A DNA stretch of 64,000 bases from Cellulomonas sp. WB94 (GCF_003115775.1 NZ_QEES01000005.1:1-64000), one strand, 5' to 3'. Positions 55,036-61,654 are shown, numbered from the stretch's first letter. The notes: a model not told the origin generated them from the letters alone. Numbers and translations: made by a program.

Positions 55036-55076
55036 GCCCGGCTGGCAGGCATCCACGTTCGAGCCGTGGACGGGCA
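55036..55076 (+). ncRNA. tRNA-like minihelix 4
   Basis: GCCCG (55036-55040) pairs with CGGGC (55071-55075), directly stacked on TCCACG (55052-55057), loop TTCGAGC (55058-55064), CGTGGA (55065-55070). The loop is a perfect T-loop consensus. The stack is 5+6 bp, one pair short of a tRNA. The linker is 11 nt. A GCCCC/GGGGC hairpin follows at about 55091-55110, before the ribosome site of the next gene. Confidence 0.6.
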
Positions 55077-55121
55077 CGAGGAGCCCCGCGCGAGGTGGGG
55101 CCCGACGGGAAGGAGCTGACC

Positions 55122-55376
55122 ATGCTGCGCCTGACGCGTCGCCGGCCGGATCCGGCACCCCTCCCCTGGTCCCCCCATGAGCAGGACCGTGTGGTGATCA
55201 AGGGTGCCGCGGCCGTGCACACGGTGGTCTGGGTGGATGGGGACGCCGTGCAGTGCGTCAACCTGGATCACCCGGACACGCGGACAACCGTCCCGGCGTC
55301 CTGGCTGCGCCCGGTTGACCCGGAGCTGCGCCCACGCCCCGCGAACCGCACCCGTCGAGGGTGGTGGTCCAGGTGA
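55122..55376 (+). CDS. Unknown early protein, 84 residues
   Basis: The ATG at 55122 follows GGGAAGGAGCTGACC. The product is basic at both ends (MLRLTRRRPDP, RPRPANRTRRGWWSR), with a beta-rich middle (VVWVDGDAVQCVNLDHPDTR). It could be an RNA- or DNA-binding protein with a small beta domain. The stop codon overlaps the next gene's GTG. Confidence 0.6.
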   Translation: MLRLTRRRPDPAPLPWSPHEQDRVVIKGAAAVHTVVWVDGDAVQCVNLDHPDTRTTVPASWLRPVDPELRPRPANRTRRGWWSR

Positions 55377-55561
55377 GGCACAAGAACGGTCCGGGCCCCA
55401 AGTCGGTGGCCGAGTTGTCGTACGAGTTCGCCGTGACCATGGCGGAGATCCGCGACTACCTGGACGACCTGGCGGTACGTGTGGGCCGCTGGAACGTGTA
55501 CACGATCGACGAACGTGTGCGCCCGGAGGTCATCGACGGGCTGCGGAGGCGAGTCGCATGA
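55373..55561 (+). CDS. Small HTH-like protein, 62 residues
   Basis: The GTG at 55373 overlaps the upstream stop codon (GTGA). The product has a probable helix-turn-helix (SVAELSYEFAVTMAEIRDYL), then a beta-like segment (DDLAVRVGRWNVYTID). It may bind DNA; a role in regulation or excision is possible but not shown. The stop codon overlaps the next ATG (ATGA). Confidence 0.6.
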   Translation: MRHKNGPGPKSVAELSYEFAVTMAEIRDYLDDLAVRVGRWNVYTIDERVRPEVIDGLRRRVA

Positions 55562-55947
55562 GCGACAACCGGAAGCGTCGTACGTTGCCCCGCTGCACCG
55601 TGTACAGGGTGGAGAACGAGTACGGGGTGGGCCCGTACAAGGAGAGCGTCAGGCTGCGGGGCACGCGGATCAACGACGCCCACGCGGACGACGCACACCC
55701 GGGCCCGTACACGGACGGGATCGGGTGGGACTTCGAGGCGTCGTACGTGTGCGGGCTGCCGACCCTGCCAGCACTGCGCACCTGGTTCGCCGGGTGGGGT
55801 GCGGCCCTGGACCACCGCGGGTTCCGTGTGGTCGCGTACCGGGTGCCCAAGTGCCGGGTACTGCATGGCAAAGTCCAGGTGATGTTCGACCGCGGTAGGT
55901 GTAAGCCGTTGTGGTCGAAGTCTCCGTCGGAAGCTCGGGTGTGGTGA
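55558..55947 (+). CDS. Unknown early protein, 129 residues
   Basis: The ATG overlaps the upstream stop codon. The product has a basic start (MSDNRKRRTLPRC), a beta-rich middle (VYRVENEYGVGPYKESVRLR), and an Asp/His-rich stretch (RINDAHADDAHPGPYTDG) that might bind metal. The C-terminal half has VYGV-like aromatic strands and ends KSPSEARVW. I recognise no family. Confidence 0.6.
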   Translation: MSDNRKRRTLPRCTVYRVENEYGVGPYKESVRLRGTRINDAHADDAHPGPYTDGIGWDFEASYVCGLPTLPALRTWFAGWGAALDHRGFRVVAYRVPKCRVLHGKVQVMFDRGRCKPLWSKSPSEARVW

Positions 55948-56114
55948 CCGTGACCGCCGCGTTCATTGCCTTGTCCCTCATGTTCGGCGGGATGGCCGGC
56001 CTGGTCACGTACGGCCTGCTCACCATCCTGCTGGCCCGGTGGCTGCCGGCGCCCCCTCCGAAGCGCGAGGTGGACGACGAGACGGTCATCCTGCTGATCG
56101 GCGGTGGCCGGTGA
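55944..56114 (+). CDS. Small single-span membrane protein, 56 residues
   Basis: The GTG at 55944 overlaps the upstream stop codon. The product is dominated by one hydrophobic segment of over 30 residues (FIALSLMFGGMAGLVTYGLL and on into the TILLARWLP end), followed by a charged tail (PKREVDDETVILLIGGGR). It would insert in the membrane. It could be a superinfection or lysis factor. Confidence 0.55.
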   Translation: MTVTAAFIALSLMFGGMAGLVTYGLLTILLARWLPAPPPKREVDDETVILLIGGGR

Positions 56115-56473
56115 ACATCACCCCGCGCAAGAGCGAGACGGACCCGATCGTGCAGCTGCTCGAGTCGGACGCCTACCCGGACGCGCAGAAGCTGGCGGAG
56201 GCCATCGTCAAGACGGCGTTCGACGCGCTGCTGCGCCGCGAGTGGTGGCTGACCGTGGTGGACGTGGACGGGCTGACGATCGCGTACGGCCTGTCCCCCA
56301 CCGAACGTCAAGCGGAGCTGGCAGAGCTGGGCGGCGGGTTCCGTCGCATGGTCCTGCCCGTGGCATCCGCCCAGGGCACCCTGCAGCGTCAGGCAACGCT
56401 CGAGGCGCCCCCCAAGAGTTCCAACACCGGGCCCGAACCGCGGGCCCGCAAACCGAGAGGATCAGCACGATGA
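56111..56473 (+). CDS. Unknown early protein, 120 residues
   Basis: The GTG overlaps the preceding stop codon. The product is mostly helical at first (DPIVQLLESDAYPDAQKLAEA, then LLRREWWLTVVDVDG) and ends in a basic proline-rich tail that overlaps a perfect hairpin in the DNA, CGGGCCCG-AACCG-CGGGCCCG (about 56431-56451). No domain is recognised. Confidence 0.6.
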   Translation: MNITPRKSETDPIVQLLESDAYPDAQKLAEAIVKTAFDALLRREWWLTVVDVDGLTIAYGLSPTERQAELAELGGGFRRMVLPVASAQGTLQRQATLEAPPKSSNTGPEPRARKPRGSAR

Positions 56474-56865
56474 GCACTGACAGCAGCACCGACCGCACCA
56501 ACGTGTACGCGTTCATCAACGGCGGCACCCCGCTCGAGAACCTGTGGGTGGCGATCGCGGAGGACGGCGACGTCCTGGCCGTCGGGTACGTCCTGGACCC
56601 GGAGCTGGCCGCCATCTTCGGTGCCGGCGAAGCGACGGACGGGCCGACCCACGTGGGGCCGACCGGGCCGGGCCGCGACCGGTACATCGAGAAGTTCGGG
56701 GACGACCCGGAGTCCGCCATCAACTACGTGGTGGTGCCGGAGGGCAAGCTGCCGCCGGAGGTCGTGCTCGAGCGCAACCACGCGCAGACCGACCCGGAGC
56801 TGGTGCAGATGGCCGACGTGTTCAACGCGACGGTCGTCGGCCAGGACGACTCGCAGGCGGCCTGA
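56470..56865 (+). CDS. Unknown early protein, 131 residues
   Basis: The ATG overlaps the upstream stop codon (ATGA). The product has a beta-rich core with YAFINGGTPLENLWVAIA and YVLDPELAAIFGAGEATDGP, and a long acidic C-terminal part (DPELVQMADVFNATVVGQDD). Its stop codon lies in a small hairpin (GGCCTG-AGAAA-CAGGCC, 56859-56875). The function is unknown. Confidence 0.6.
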   Translation: MSTDSSTDRTNVYAFINGGTPLENLWVAIAEDGDVLAVGYVLDPELAAIFGAGEATDGPTHVGPTGPGRDRYIEKFGDDPESAINYVVVPEGKLPPEVVLERNHAQTDPELVQMADVFNATVVGQDDSQAA

Positions 56866-56880
56866 GAAACAGGCCCCAAG

Positions 56881-56964
56881 GCTGACACACCGGGCCCGGC
56901 ATGTTGTCCCGCCACGCGGCAACGTCGCAAGCGAGACGGGCATGTTTGGGCCTGGTGTGTCAGC
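56881..56964 (+). ncRNA. Intergenic element with a 17-bp stem
   Basis: GCTGACACACCGGGCCC (56881-56897) and GGGCCTGGTGTGTCAGC (56948-56964) pair over 17 bp with a single G-U, closing a 50-nt loop. The loop contains the 15-bp repeat GGCAACGTCGCAAGC (56918-56932), also present at 26341-26355. The 3' arm ends in TGTCAGCGTCAC, similar to the dyad half-site at 55004. It lies between a stop codon and the next ribosome site. It may be a structured RNA, a terminator or a replication origin element. Confidence 0.6.
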
Positions 56965-56994
56965 GTCACACCGCATGACACAGGAGGAAGGAAC

Positions 56995-57165
56995 ATGAGA
57001 GGCATCAAGTGGGCGGTGTGGCGCTGCTGCGTCGGGCATCACGGCCCGAACACCCGCACCGCGGCATGGCACGCATCGACGACGGCCACGTCGTCCGTTC
57101 GGACGTTCGACACGTGGCGGGAGGCGTACGACTACGCGCACGGCCGGGCTGGCGGTGCGCTGTGA
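56995..57165 (+). CDS. Unknown small protein, 56 residues
   Basis: The ATG follows AGGAGGAAGGAAC, the strongest ribosome site in this part of the operon. The product starts MRGIKWAVWRCCVGHHGPN with paired cysteines and histidines, then Thr/Ala-rich sequence. The C-terminal TWREAYDYAHG is a helix typical of small phage proteins. It is too small for a firm call. The stop codon overlaps the next GTG. Confidence 0.6.
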   Translation: MRGIKWAVWRCCVGHHGPNTRTAAWHASTTATSSVRTFDTWREAYDYAHGRAGGAL

Positions 57166-57377
57166 GCCTCATCACCAACCGCTCCGTGCTGGCCCGGTAC
57201 GTGGTGTGCCAGTGCGGGAAACGCGGCTACGAACAGAAGCAGTTCGCCAAGGCCGCCCGGCAGTCGCTGGGCGGGCACGGCCTGCACGTGTACCGGTGCC
57301 CGGTCTCCGGCGCCTGGCACGTGGGGCACCAGCGGACCGGCATCACCCGGGACTACTACCGGCAACGGGCGGCATGA
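57162..57377 (+). CDS. Small cysteine-rich phage protein, 71 residues
   Basis: The GTG at 57162 overlaps the upstream stop codon. The product has VVCQCGKRGYEQKQFAKA and, later, YRCPVSGAWHVGH, so three cysteines with two histidines could bind zinc. Proteins of this kind (cysteine pair, helix, CP..GWH-like end) are frequent in phage genomes next to HNH genes; the role is unknown. The stop codon overlaps the HNH start. Confidence 0.7.
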   Translation: MSLITNRSVLARYVVCQCGKRGYEQKQFAKAARQSLGGHGLHVYRCPVSGAWHVGHQRTGITRDYYRQRAA

Positions 57378-57664
57378 TGTGCCGCCGCGGAACGACCAAC
57401 CGGAACGCTCGAGGCTCAGCTGAGGGCCGCCGACGACGCAAGATGTGGATGCTAGTGGTGTTCGGGGACGGCACCACCGCACCCTGCTACCGGTGCGGCA
57501 TCCGGCTCACGTTCACCACCATGACCGTCGACCGGATCATCCCCGGCGCGGAAGGCGGTCGGTACGTGCGCGGCAACATCCGGCCGGCGTGCGGCCCATG
57601 CAACAGTGAGACCGGGGGCATGTTGGGCGCGGCACGTCGTGGACTCACAACGGTCGCAGCATGA
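57374..57664 (+). CDS. HNH endonuclease
   Basis: The 96-residue product has an HNH core: CYRCGIRLTFTTMTVDRIIP, then NIRPACGPCNSE, where the first Asp/His, Asn and Cys pairs make the metal site. An Arg-rich N-terminus (RNARGSAEGRRRRK) would bind DNA. Phage HNH proteins near the early operon can act in packaging, degradation or homing; its distance from terminase makes packaging less likely. It overlaps the gene before it by four bases. Confidence 0.85.
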   Translation: MMCRRGTTNRNARGSAEGRRRRKMWMLVVFGDGTTAPCYRCGIRLTFTTMTVDRIIPGAEGGRYVRGNIRPACGPCNSETGGMLGAARRGLTTVAA

Positions 57665-57726
57665 CCCGCACAGCGTTGCCCTTCCCCCGCGCCGCACCTG
57701 TGGCGTAGCGTCGCAGGATGACCGCG

Positions 57727-57921
57727 ATGTCATCCCTCGCAACCGTCGTCGACTCAACGCTGAACGCCATGGCGGACAGCTACAGGGCCCTTCCCCCCGC
57801 GCTCTGCGCGTGTGACGGGAGGGCCCTTCGTTTCGCCCTGCACAGTGCGGACGGCGACTGCCACCGGATCACCGCTGAGGACGACGGGTCCATCATCGTG
57901 TGGAACCGGCCCGTCTGGTAG
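57727..57921 (+). CDS. Possible small protein at the end of the early operon
   Basis: The 64-residue frame (MSSLATVVDSTLNAMADSYR...) ends DDGSIIVWNRPVW; the ribosome site GTCGCAGGA is only moderate. The frame is crossed by a strong hairpin, AGGGCCC/GGGCCCT (57784-57827), followed by TTCGTTT, which looks like a terminator for the upstream genes. Either the gene is real and contains the hairpin, or the ORF is spurious. The C-terminal HSADGDCHRITAEDDG is protein-like, which favours a real gene slightly. Confidence 0.45.
   Translation: MSSLATVVDSTLNAMADSYRALPPALCACDGRALRFALHSADGDCHRITAEDDGSIIVWNRPVW
57784..57833 (+). terminator. Hairpin with T-rich tail near the end of the early operon
   Basis: AGGGCCCTTCCC (57784-57795) and GGGAGGGCCCT (57817-57827) form a long stem with one bulge, followed by TCGTTTCG. 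It may end the early operon. It overlaps the small putative gene at 57727. Confidence 0.5.
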
Positions 57922-57923
57922 AC

Positions 57924-57967
57924 ACACAAGAACGCCCCCGGCCGAAGCCGAGGGGCGACTTGTTGTG
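57924..57967. terminator. Bidirectional terminator between the two early blocks
   Basis: CACAAGAACGCCCC (57925-57938) pairs with GGGGCGACTTGTTGTG (57952-57967) around a CGGCCGAAGCC loop, giving a stem with AT-rich ends. It lies between the convergent genes at 57921 and 57982 and can stop transcription in both directions. Confidence 0.75.
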
Positions 57968-57981
57968 CGCGGGGCGGCCGC

Positions 57982-58386
57982 TTACGAGGCCCCGCCGTCT
58001 GGTGCGGCCGGCCGCTCCCAGAGCGGCACGCCAGCGTCGTTGCCCCAGAACTCGAGGTCAACGTCGGGGTCGTCGATGTGCGAGCCGAGGACGAACCACC
58101 CGGACGGCGGCGACGCGAGCATGGCCATCAGCTCCCGGCGAGCGGTGCGCGCGACGTCGAGCTGGCGGTTGGCGTCCACCAGCGCCTCCCGGTACTGGTC
58201 CCGCTCGTCGGCTACTCGCTCGAGTTCACGGACCGCGCGGTCACGCTCACGGGTTGTGGCCGTCGCTCCGAACTCGTCGCACTCCTCGATGCGCACACCG
58301 CCGATCTCGACCGCGGACTCGGTGCCCCGGATGGCATCAACAGCCCGACCGATGGCGGCGTGGGTCAGCACGTCACCGTCACGCAT
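57982..58386 (-). CDS. Unknown protein with a central coiled coil, 134 residues
   Basis: The product has a helical, charged middle (TTRERDRAVRELERVADERD, then YREALVDANRQLDVARTARR) with heptad spacing, an N-terminal GRAVDAIRGTESAVEIGG part and a C-terminal GSHIDDPDVDLEFWG. It is the last gene of the leftward block. It may be a structural or DNA-binding accessory protein; I do not recognise it. It overlaps its neighbour by eight bases. Confidence 0.6.
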   Translation of the reverse strand: MRDGDVLTHAAIGRAVDAIRGTESAVEIGGVRIEECDEFGATATTRERDRAVRELERVADERDQYREALVDANRQLDVARTARRELMAMLASPPSGWFVLGSHIDDPDVDLEFWGNDAGVPLWERPAAPDGGAS

Positions 58387-58858
58387 CGGGCATCACCACT
58401 TCAATCGTCAGCACCGGCGTGGTGACGTGCGCCACCACCCCGTCCGCCAGCTCGAACACCGCAGACTCACCCAGCGCCACCGTGTAGGTGCCCACCACGT
58501 CCGCCCACTCCCCGTTGCCGCGGCGGATCCACGCGTTCATCGGGCCCGACTCGCGCATCAGGGACGCGTGCGTGCCATCGTCCCGCAGCAGGTAGGTGGC
58601 ACCCGACTGGGTGGTGAACCGGATCGTGGCCTCCGGCACGTACGGGTGACGGTCGTGGTCGTTGCCAGCCGCACCCTCATCCGCCTCCCGCTCCATGTCG
58701 CGTGCGTCCCGGGCGTCCAGCTCGAGCGCCAGGTCAAGGTTCCTGATCGCCATGTCGACGCTCCGCTCAGCCATCTGGGCCGCCCACCTCCACGCCACCT
58801 CCGCGGAGCGCCGCCACATGTCTCGCTCGTCGATCGCCAGGCGCAGTCGGGTCCTCAT
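58379..58858 (-). CDS. Unknown protein, 159 residues
   Basis: The ATG at 58858 follows GAAGGGAAGACCAAAG. The N-terminal 90 residues are a long helix with many Arg/Glu (RTRLRLAIDERDMWRRSAEV, then LALELDARDARDMEREADEG), and the C-terminal 70 are beta-rich (ATIRFTTQSGATYLLRDDG, GTYTVALGESAVFELADG). The C-terminal part resembles a small beta-barrel. The longer frame to 59032 is rejected because its start overlaps the neighbouring gene in another frame. Confidence 0.6.
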   Translation of the reverse strand: MRTRLRLAIDERDMWRRSAEVAWRWAAQMAERSVDMAIRNLDLALELDARDARDMEREADEGAAGNDHDRHPYVPEATIRFTTQSGATYLLRDDGTHASLMRESGPMNAWIRRGNGEWADVVGTYTVALGESAVFELADGVVAHVTTPVLTIEVVMPDA

Positions 58859-58875
58859 GCTTTGGTCTTCCCTTC

Positions 58876-59145
58876 TCAGATCGGAACGACGGTGAACGCA
58901 TCCGCCCACCAGTGGGTGTGGCCGCACAGCTCGCAGCCCGACATCGACGACTGCTTGCGCAACCGCCCCGGCTCGCACAGCAGGAAGTCGACGCGGTGGT
59001 GGCAGCCCGGGCACCACCCGAACGCCCGCCACGCCGCCGGCAGGTTCCCGGCGTCAAGCTGGTCGTGGGACCGCAGCTCGCACGGCAGTGTCGGCTGGAA
59101 GTCCAGGTCCGTCAGCACGTCCACGTCCACAGCCACGGCGGTCAC
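58876..59145 (-). CDS. Zinc-ribbon-like protein, 89 residues
   Basis: The GTG at 59145 overlaps the upstream stop codon. The product has two CxxC pairs, GWCPGCHHRVDFLLC and SGCELCGHTHWWADAF, with a histidine-rich second knuckle, so it probably binds zinc. The N-terminal part (VDVDVLTDLDFQPTLPC) contains a further cysteine. The role in the phage is unknown; a DNA-binding function is possible. Confidence 0.7.
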   Translation of the reverse strand: MTAVAVDVDVLTDLDFQPTLPCELRSHDQLDAGNLPAAWRAFGWCPGCHHRVDFLLCEPGRLRKQSSMSGCELCGHTHWWADAFTVVPI

Positions 59146-59363
59146 CTGTGCCGCCTCAACGCCTCGAGCAGGTCCGGCTGGTGCCCCGTCCACGACTGCA
59201 CGTGCTCCGCGTACGGGGTCGACCAGGACGCCTCCACCACCGGGGTGACCTTCACGTCCGGGTCGGCCTCCACCTGCACGTACGGGATGTGCGCTCGGCG
59301 CAACATCCCCGCCGTGTCCCGGGTGGCCCTGTCGTCGTCGTGGCCGTGGACGGTCACCTTCAC
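59142..59363 (-). CDS. NrdH/glutaredoxin-like protein without the CxxC
   Basis: The 73-residue product aligns with the N-terminal redoxin domain of the next gene: VKVTVHGHDDDRATRD lines up with NVVVYSQPGCTRCTAT, and the later TPVVE is the cis-proline motif. The two catalytic cysteines (positions 11 and 14) are Asp and Thr here, so it cannot be a thiol-disulphide reductase. The GTG at 59363 overlaps the upstream stop codon. It may be a regulatory or scaffold copy; it could also be a decayed gene, although the frame is intact. Confidence 0.75.
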   Translation of the reverse strand: MKVTVHGHDDDRATRDTAGMLRRAHIPYVQVEADPDVKVTPVVEASWSTPYAEHVQSWTGHQPDLLEALRRHR

Positions 59364-59791
59364 GCCGCGTCCAGCCACTCGTCGATGTCCGCCGCCAGGC
59401 CGGGCAGGGTGGGGCGCACCGCGTCCGCGTACACGCGCATCGCAGCCGCGGCGTGCTCGTCATGCTGCGGGTCCAGGACGAAATACCGGCAGTCGTCATG
59501 CTTCCCAGGGGTGCCACCGATCCGCTCCACCCGGTACTTCCCGTGCAGCTTCCCGCGGCCGGCCGCCGTGCCGGCCAGCTCCTTGATCGCGTCAGGTCGG
59601 AACCCCGACCAGGACACGTCGCCCACCTCCACGACGGGCGTCTCGAGGTACCCCATGGCACGCAGGCGGTCCGCCGCCGCGTGGTCCTGCCGGATGTCCA
59701 CCACGTCGAACGGGACGCCCAGCTTGGTCATCATCCGCATGGTTGCCGTGCAGCGGGTGCAGCCCGGCTGGCTGTACACGACGACGTTCAC
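59360..59791 (-). CDS. NrdH-like redoxin with C-terminal extension
   Basis: The 143-residue protein has an NrdH-type glutaredoxin fold: VYSQPGCTRCTA with Cys11 and Cys14, the cis-proline TPVVEV, and a helix after it. NrdH reduces ribonucleotide reductase, so the phage could support nucleotide supply; no ribonucleotide reductase gene is in the window. The C-terminal extension (GKYRVERIGGTPGKHDDC, then HAAAAMRVYADAVR) is a separate helical domain found in some phage and actinobacterial redoxins. The GTG at 59791 overlaps the sigma-like gene's stop codon. Confidence 0.85.
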   Translation of the reverse strand: MNVVVYSQPGCTRCTATMRMMTKLGVPFDVVDIRQDHAAADRLRAMGYLETPVVEVGDVSWSGFRPDAIKELAGTAAGRGKLHGKYRVERIGGTPGKHDDCRYFVLDPQHDEHAAAAMRVYADAVRPTLPGLAADIDEWLDAA

Positions 59792-60477
59792 TCCCCACCC
59801 CAATCGCTCGAGGTACGCGCCATCGCGGACGCGTTCGACTCCACCCGCCGGGTGCCCACATACTTCGGCTCCCCCAGGTCGTCCGGGATCCCGTTCAGGG
59901 CGTCCACCAGGGACGCCACCGCCTCCCGGCCAATGTCGTTGGCCGCCGTCTTCGACATGCCCAACGCGACCGCAGCCTCACGCCACCCCGCGCCCCCGGC
60001 GTGCCCGTAGTAGGCGAACAGGACCCGGCGCTGCGACAACGGCAAGTCGTCCACCGCCCGGCGCACGTCCGCCACCATCGCCTCCCAGTTGCCGGACACG
60101 GCAGGGTCCGCCACCGACCGGGTGCGCGCCTCCACCGCCGGCGGCCGGTAGTCTCCGTCCCACACAGCCGGCAGCACCAGCTCCACCACCCCGGCGTTGT
60201 ACTGGTACTGGTCGCCTGACACGTCGCCCTGCACCACGGCCCGCTCATGCTTCGCCAGCTTGGTGAGGTGCCGGATCAGATCAGACACGGCACCAGCCCG
60301 GTACAGGGTGCCGTCCTCCAACCGGTAGTGCTCCAAGCGGGCCCGGTTGCTCAGCGCCCACTCCCACCCGTCCTGCCGCATGTCGTCCACCGTGGTCACC
60401 GACCCGTACCGGCGGGCCACCGCCGACGCGGCACGGTCCACGATCGCGCCCACCTCAACCAGCCAGGTGTCGTCCAC
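59788..60477 (-). CDS. Sigma-factor-like DNA-binding protein
   Basis: The 229-residue product looks like a group-4/ECF-type sigma factor or a similar regulator: a helical N-terminal part (VGAIVDRAASAVARRYGSVT, then MRQDGWEWALSNRARLEHY) and a C-terminal HTH like sigma region 4 (DDLPLSQRRVLFAYYGHAG, WREAAVALGMSKTAAND). It could redirect host RNA polymerase to late promoters, which would fit the odd -10 boxes, but no direct proof exists. The GTG at 60477 follows GGAGGTGAGGTAGCA. Confidence 0.7.
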   Translation of the reverse strand: MDDTWLVEVGAIVDRAASAVARRYGSVTTVDDMRQDGWEWALSNRARLEHYRLEDGTLYRAGAVSDLIRHLTKLAKHERAVVQGDVSGDQYQYNAGVVELVLPAVWDGDYRPPAVEARTRSVADPAVSGNWEAMVADVRRAVDDLPLSQRRVLFAYYGHAGGAGWREAAVALGMSKTAANDIGREAVASLVDALNGIPDDLGEPKYVGTRRVESNASAMARTSSDWGGE

Positions 60478-60479
60478 TG

Positions 60480-61226
60480 CTACCTCACCTCCACCAGGGA
60501 CACACCGGCCAGGCGGTGCGTCGACCTGGACCACGCGCCACAGCCAGGCTCCGTGCACTGGTACCGCTGGAACTTGCCCTGCGTGGTGTATGCGAACCCG
60601 CGGCGGTGCAGGCTGGTGGAACCGCACACCCGGCACCGGTCCTCCGTGCCGTCGTCGTACAGGTTGACGTTGGGAAGCGACGTCATCCACGGCAGCATCT
60701 CGTTGTAGACGGGCATCATCACGTCCACGTCCTGCAGGTTGTACTTGCGCATGAGTCGCCACGCCTTCGGGTCGCCGGCCATGCACCGCACCCACAACCC
60801 GAACCCGCCCGTCGACTCCTTGCCGCCTGCCGGGATCAGCCGGGTGGACACGTACTCGAGCTTGTGGCTGGGCAGGTAGAACCGCTTCGACTGCTGGTAC
60901 AGGTCCACCGACCGGTACGGGGACGGCGGCCGCAGGCCCGCCTGCAGGATCTCCGTGCGCGCCCACGGTTCGTCGAAGCTCTTGCCGTTGAAATGCACCA
61001 CCACGTCCGCCTCATCCAGGACGCGGTGCAGTTCGTTGACCATCGCCAGGTGCCCGTTGTGAAACTCCGAGTAGAACTCGGTGCGCTTCTTGTCCAGGAA
61101 CCGGGCGGCGAAGCACAGCATGCGCGGCGGTTCGATCACCTGTTCGGGCCGGATGTACTGCTTGAAAAACCCGAACGTGTACACGACCGCCGGGGCGGTC
61201 TCCACGTCCAAAAAGAGAACCCGCAT
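60480..61226 (-). CDS. DEDD-type 3'-5' exonuclease with C-terminal zinc ribbon
   Basis: The 248-residue protein has an RNase H-like fold. Motif I is Asp7-Val-Glu9 (LFLDVETAP), motif II is VVHFNGKSFDE, and motif III is YNLQDVDVM. The C-terminal 55 residues form a zinc ribbon with CRVCGSTSLHRRG and YQCTEPGCGAW. It would act in replication, recombination or degradation of host DNA. It starts at ATG 61226, overlapping the HNH stop codon (TGATG), and its stop codon is two bases from the sigma-like start. Confidence 0.85.
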   Translation of the reverse strand: MRVLFLDVETAPAVVYTFGFFKQYIRPEQVIEPPRMLCFAARFLDKKRTEFYSEFHNGHLAMVNELHRVLDEADVVVHFNGKSFDEPWARTEILQAGLRPPSPYRSVDLYQQSKRFYLPSHKLEYVSTRLIPAGGKESTGGFGLWVRCMAGDPKAWRLMRKYNLQDVDVMMPVYNEMLPWMTSLPNVNLYDDGTEDRCRVCGSTSLHRRGFAYTTQGKFQRYQCTEPGCGAWSRSTHRLAGVSLVEVR

Positions 61227-61654
61227 CAGCGGTACGTCCTTCCCTGAACGATCTGATAGATCGCGTTCACGTCGACACCGAAGTCGCGCGACAGCGCGAC
61301 GACCCCGTTGTCCTTGTCCCGCCTCGGGTTGTAGCGCTGCCGGATCTCGGCGGCCTGCTGGTCGGTCAACTTTCGGCGCAGCGGCTGCACCCGGGCGCTG
61401 CGCCCCTTGGCTGCACGGTCCTTGTTGTTCATGTCACGGGTGCCGCCCACCAGGTGACGGATGTTGACGCATCGCGGGTTGTCGCACGTGTGCATGACGG
61501 CCTCGGGCCAGTAGCCGTAGAACATGTAGAACACGACGCGGTGCGCCCCTCGGCGCACGGTCCCCAACTCGGTGAGGATGTACGCGGTCCCGTACCCCTC
61601 GGTGTTTCCGACCTGGCCATGGTCGATGCAGTCGTCGATGAACAGGACCCTCAT
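61226..61654 (-). CDS. HNH homing-type endonuclease, copy A
   Basis: The 142-residue product has an HNH_3-type core (EAVMHTCDNPRCVNIRHLVG, GTRDMNNKDRAAKGRSA) and a C-terminal DNA-binding tail similar to NUMOD repeats (LTDQQAAEIRQRYN, VALSRDFGVDVNAIYQIVQG). The tail resembles that of copy B at 62325. Such proteins cut DNA at intron or gene boundaries and copy themselves. It lies between the TOPRIM gene and the exonuclease gene, with starts overlapping on both sides. Confidence 0.88.
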   Translation of the reverse strand: MRVLFIDDCIDHGQVGNTEGYGTAYILTELGTVRRGAHRVVFYMFYGYWPEAVMHTCDNPRCVNIRHLVGGTRDMNNKDRAAKGRSARVQPLRRKLTDQQAAEIRQRYNPRRDKDNGVVALSRDFGVDVNAIYQIVQGRTYR

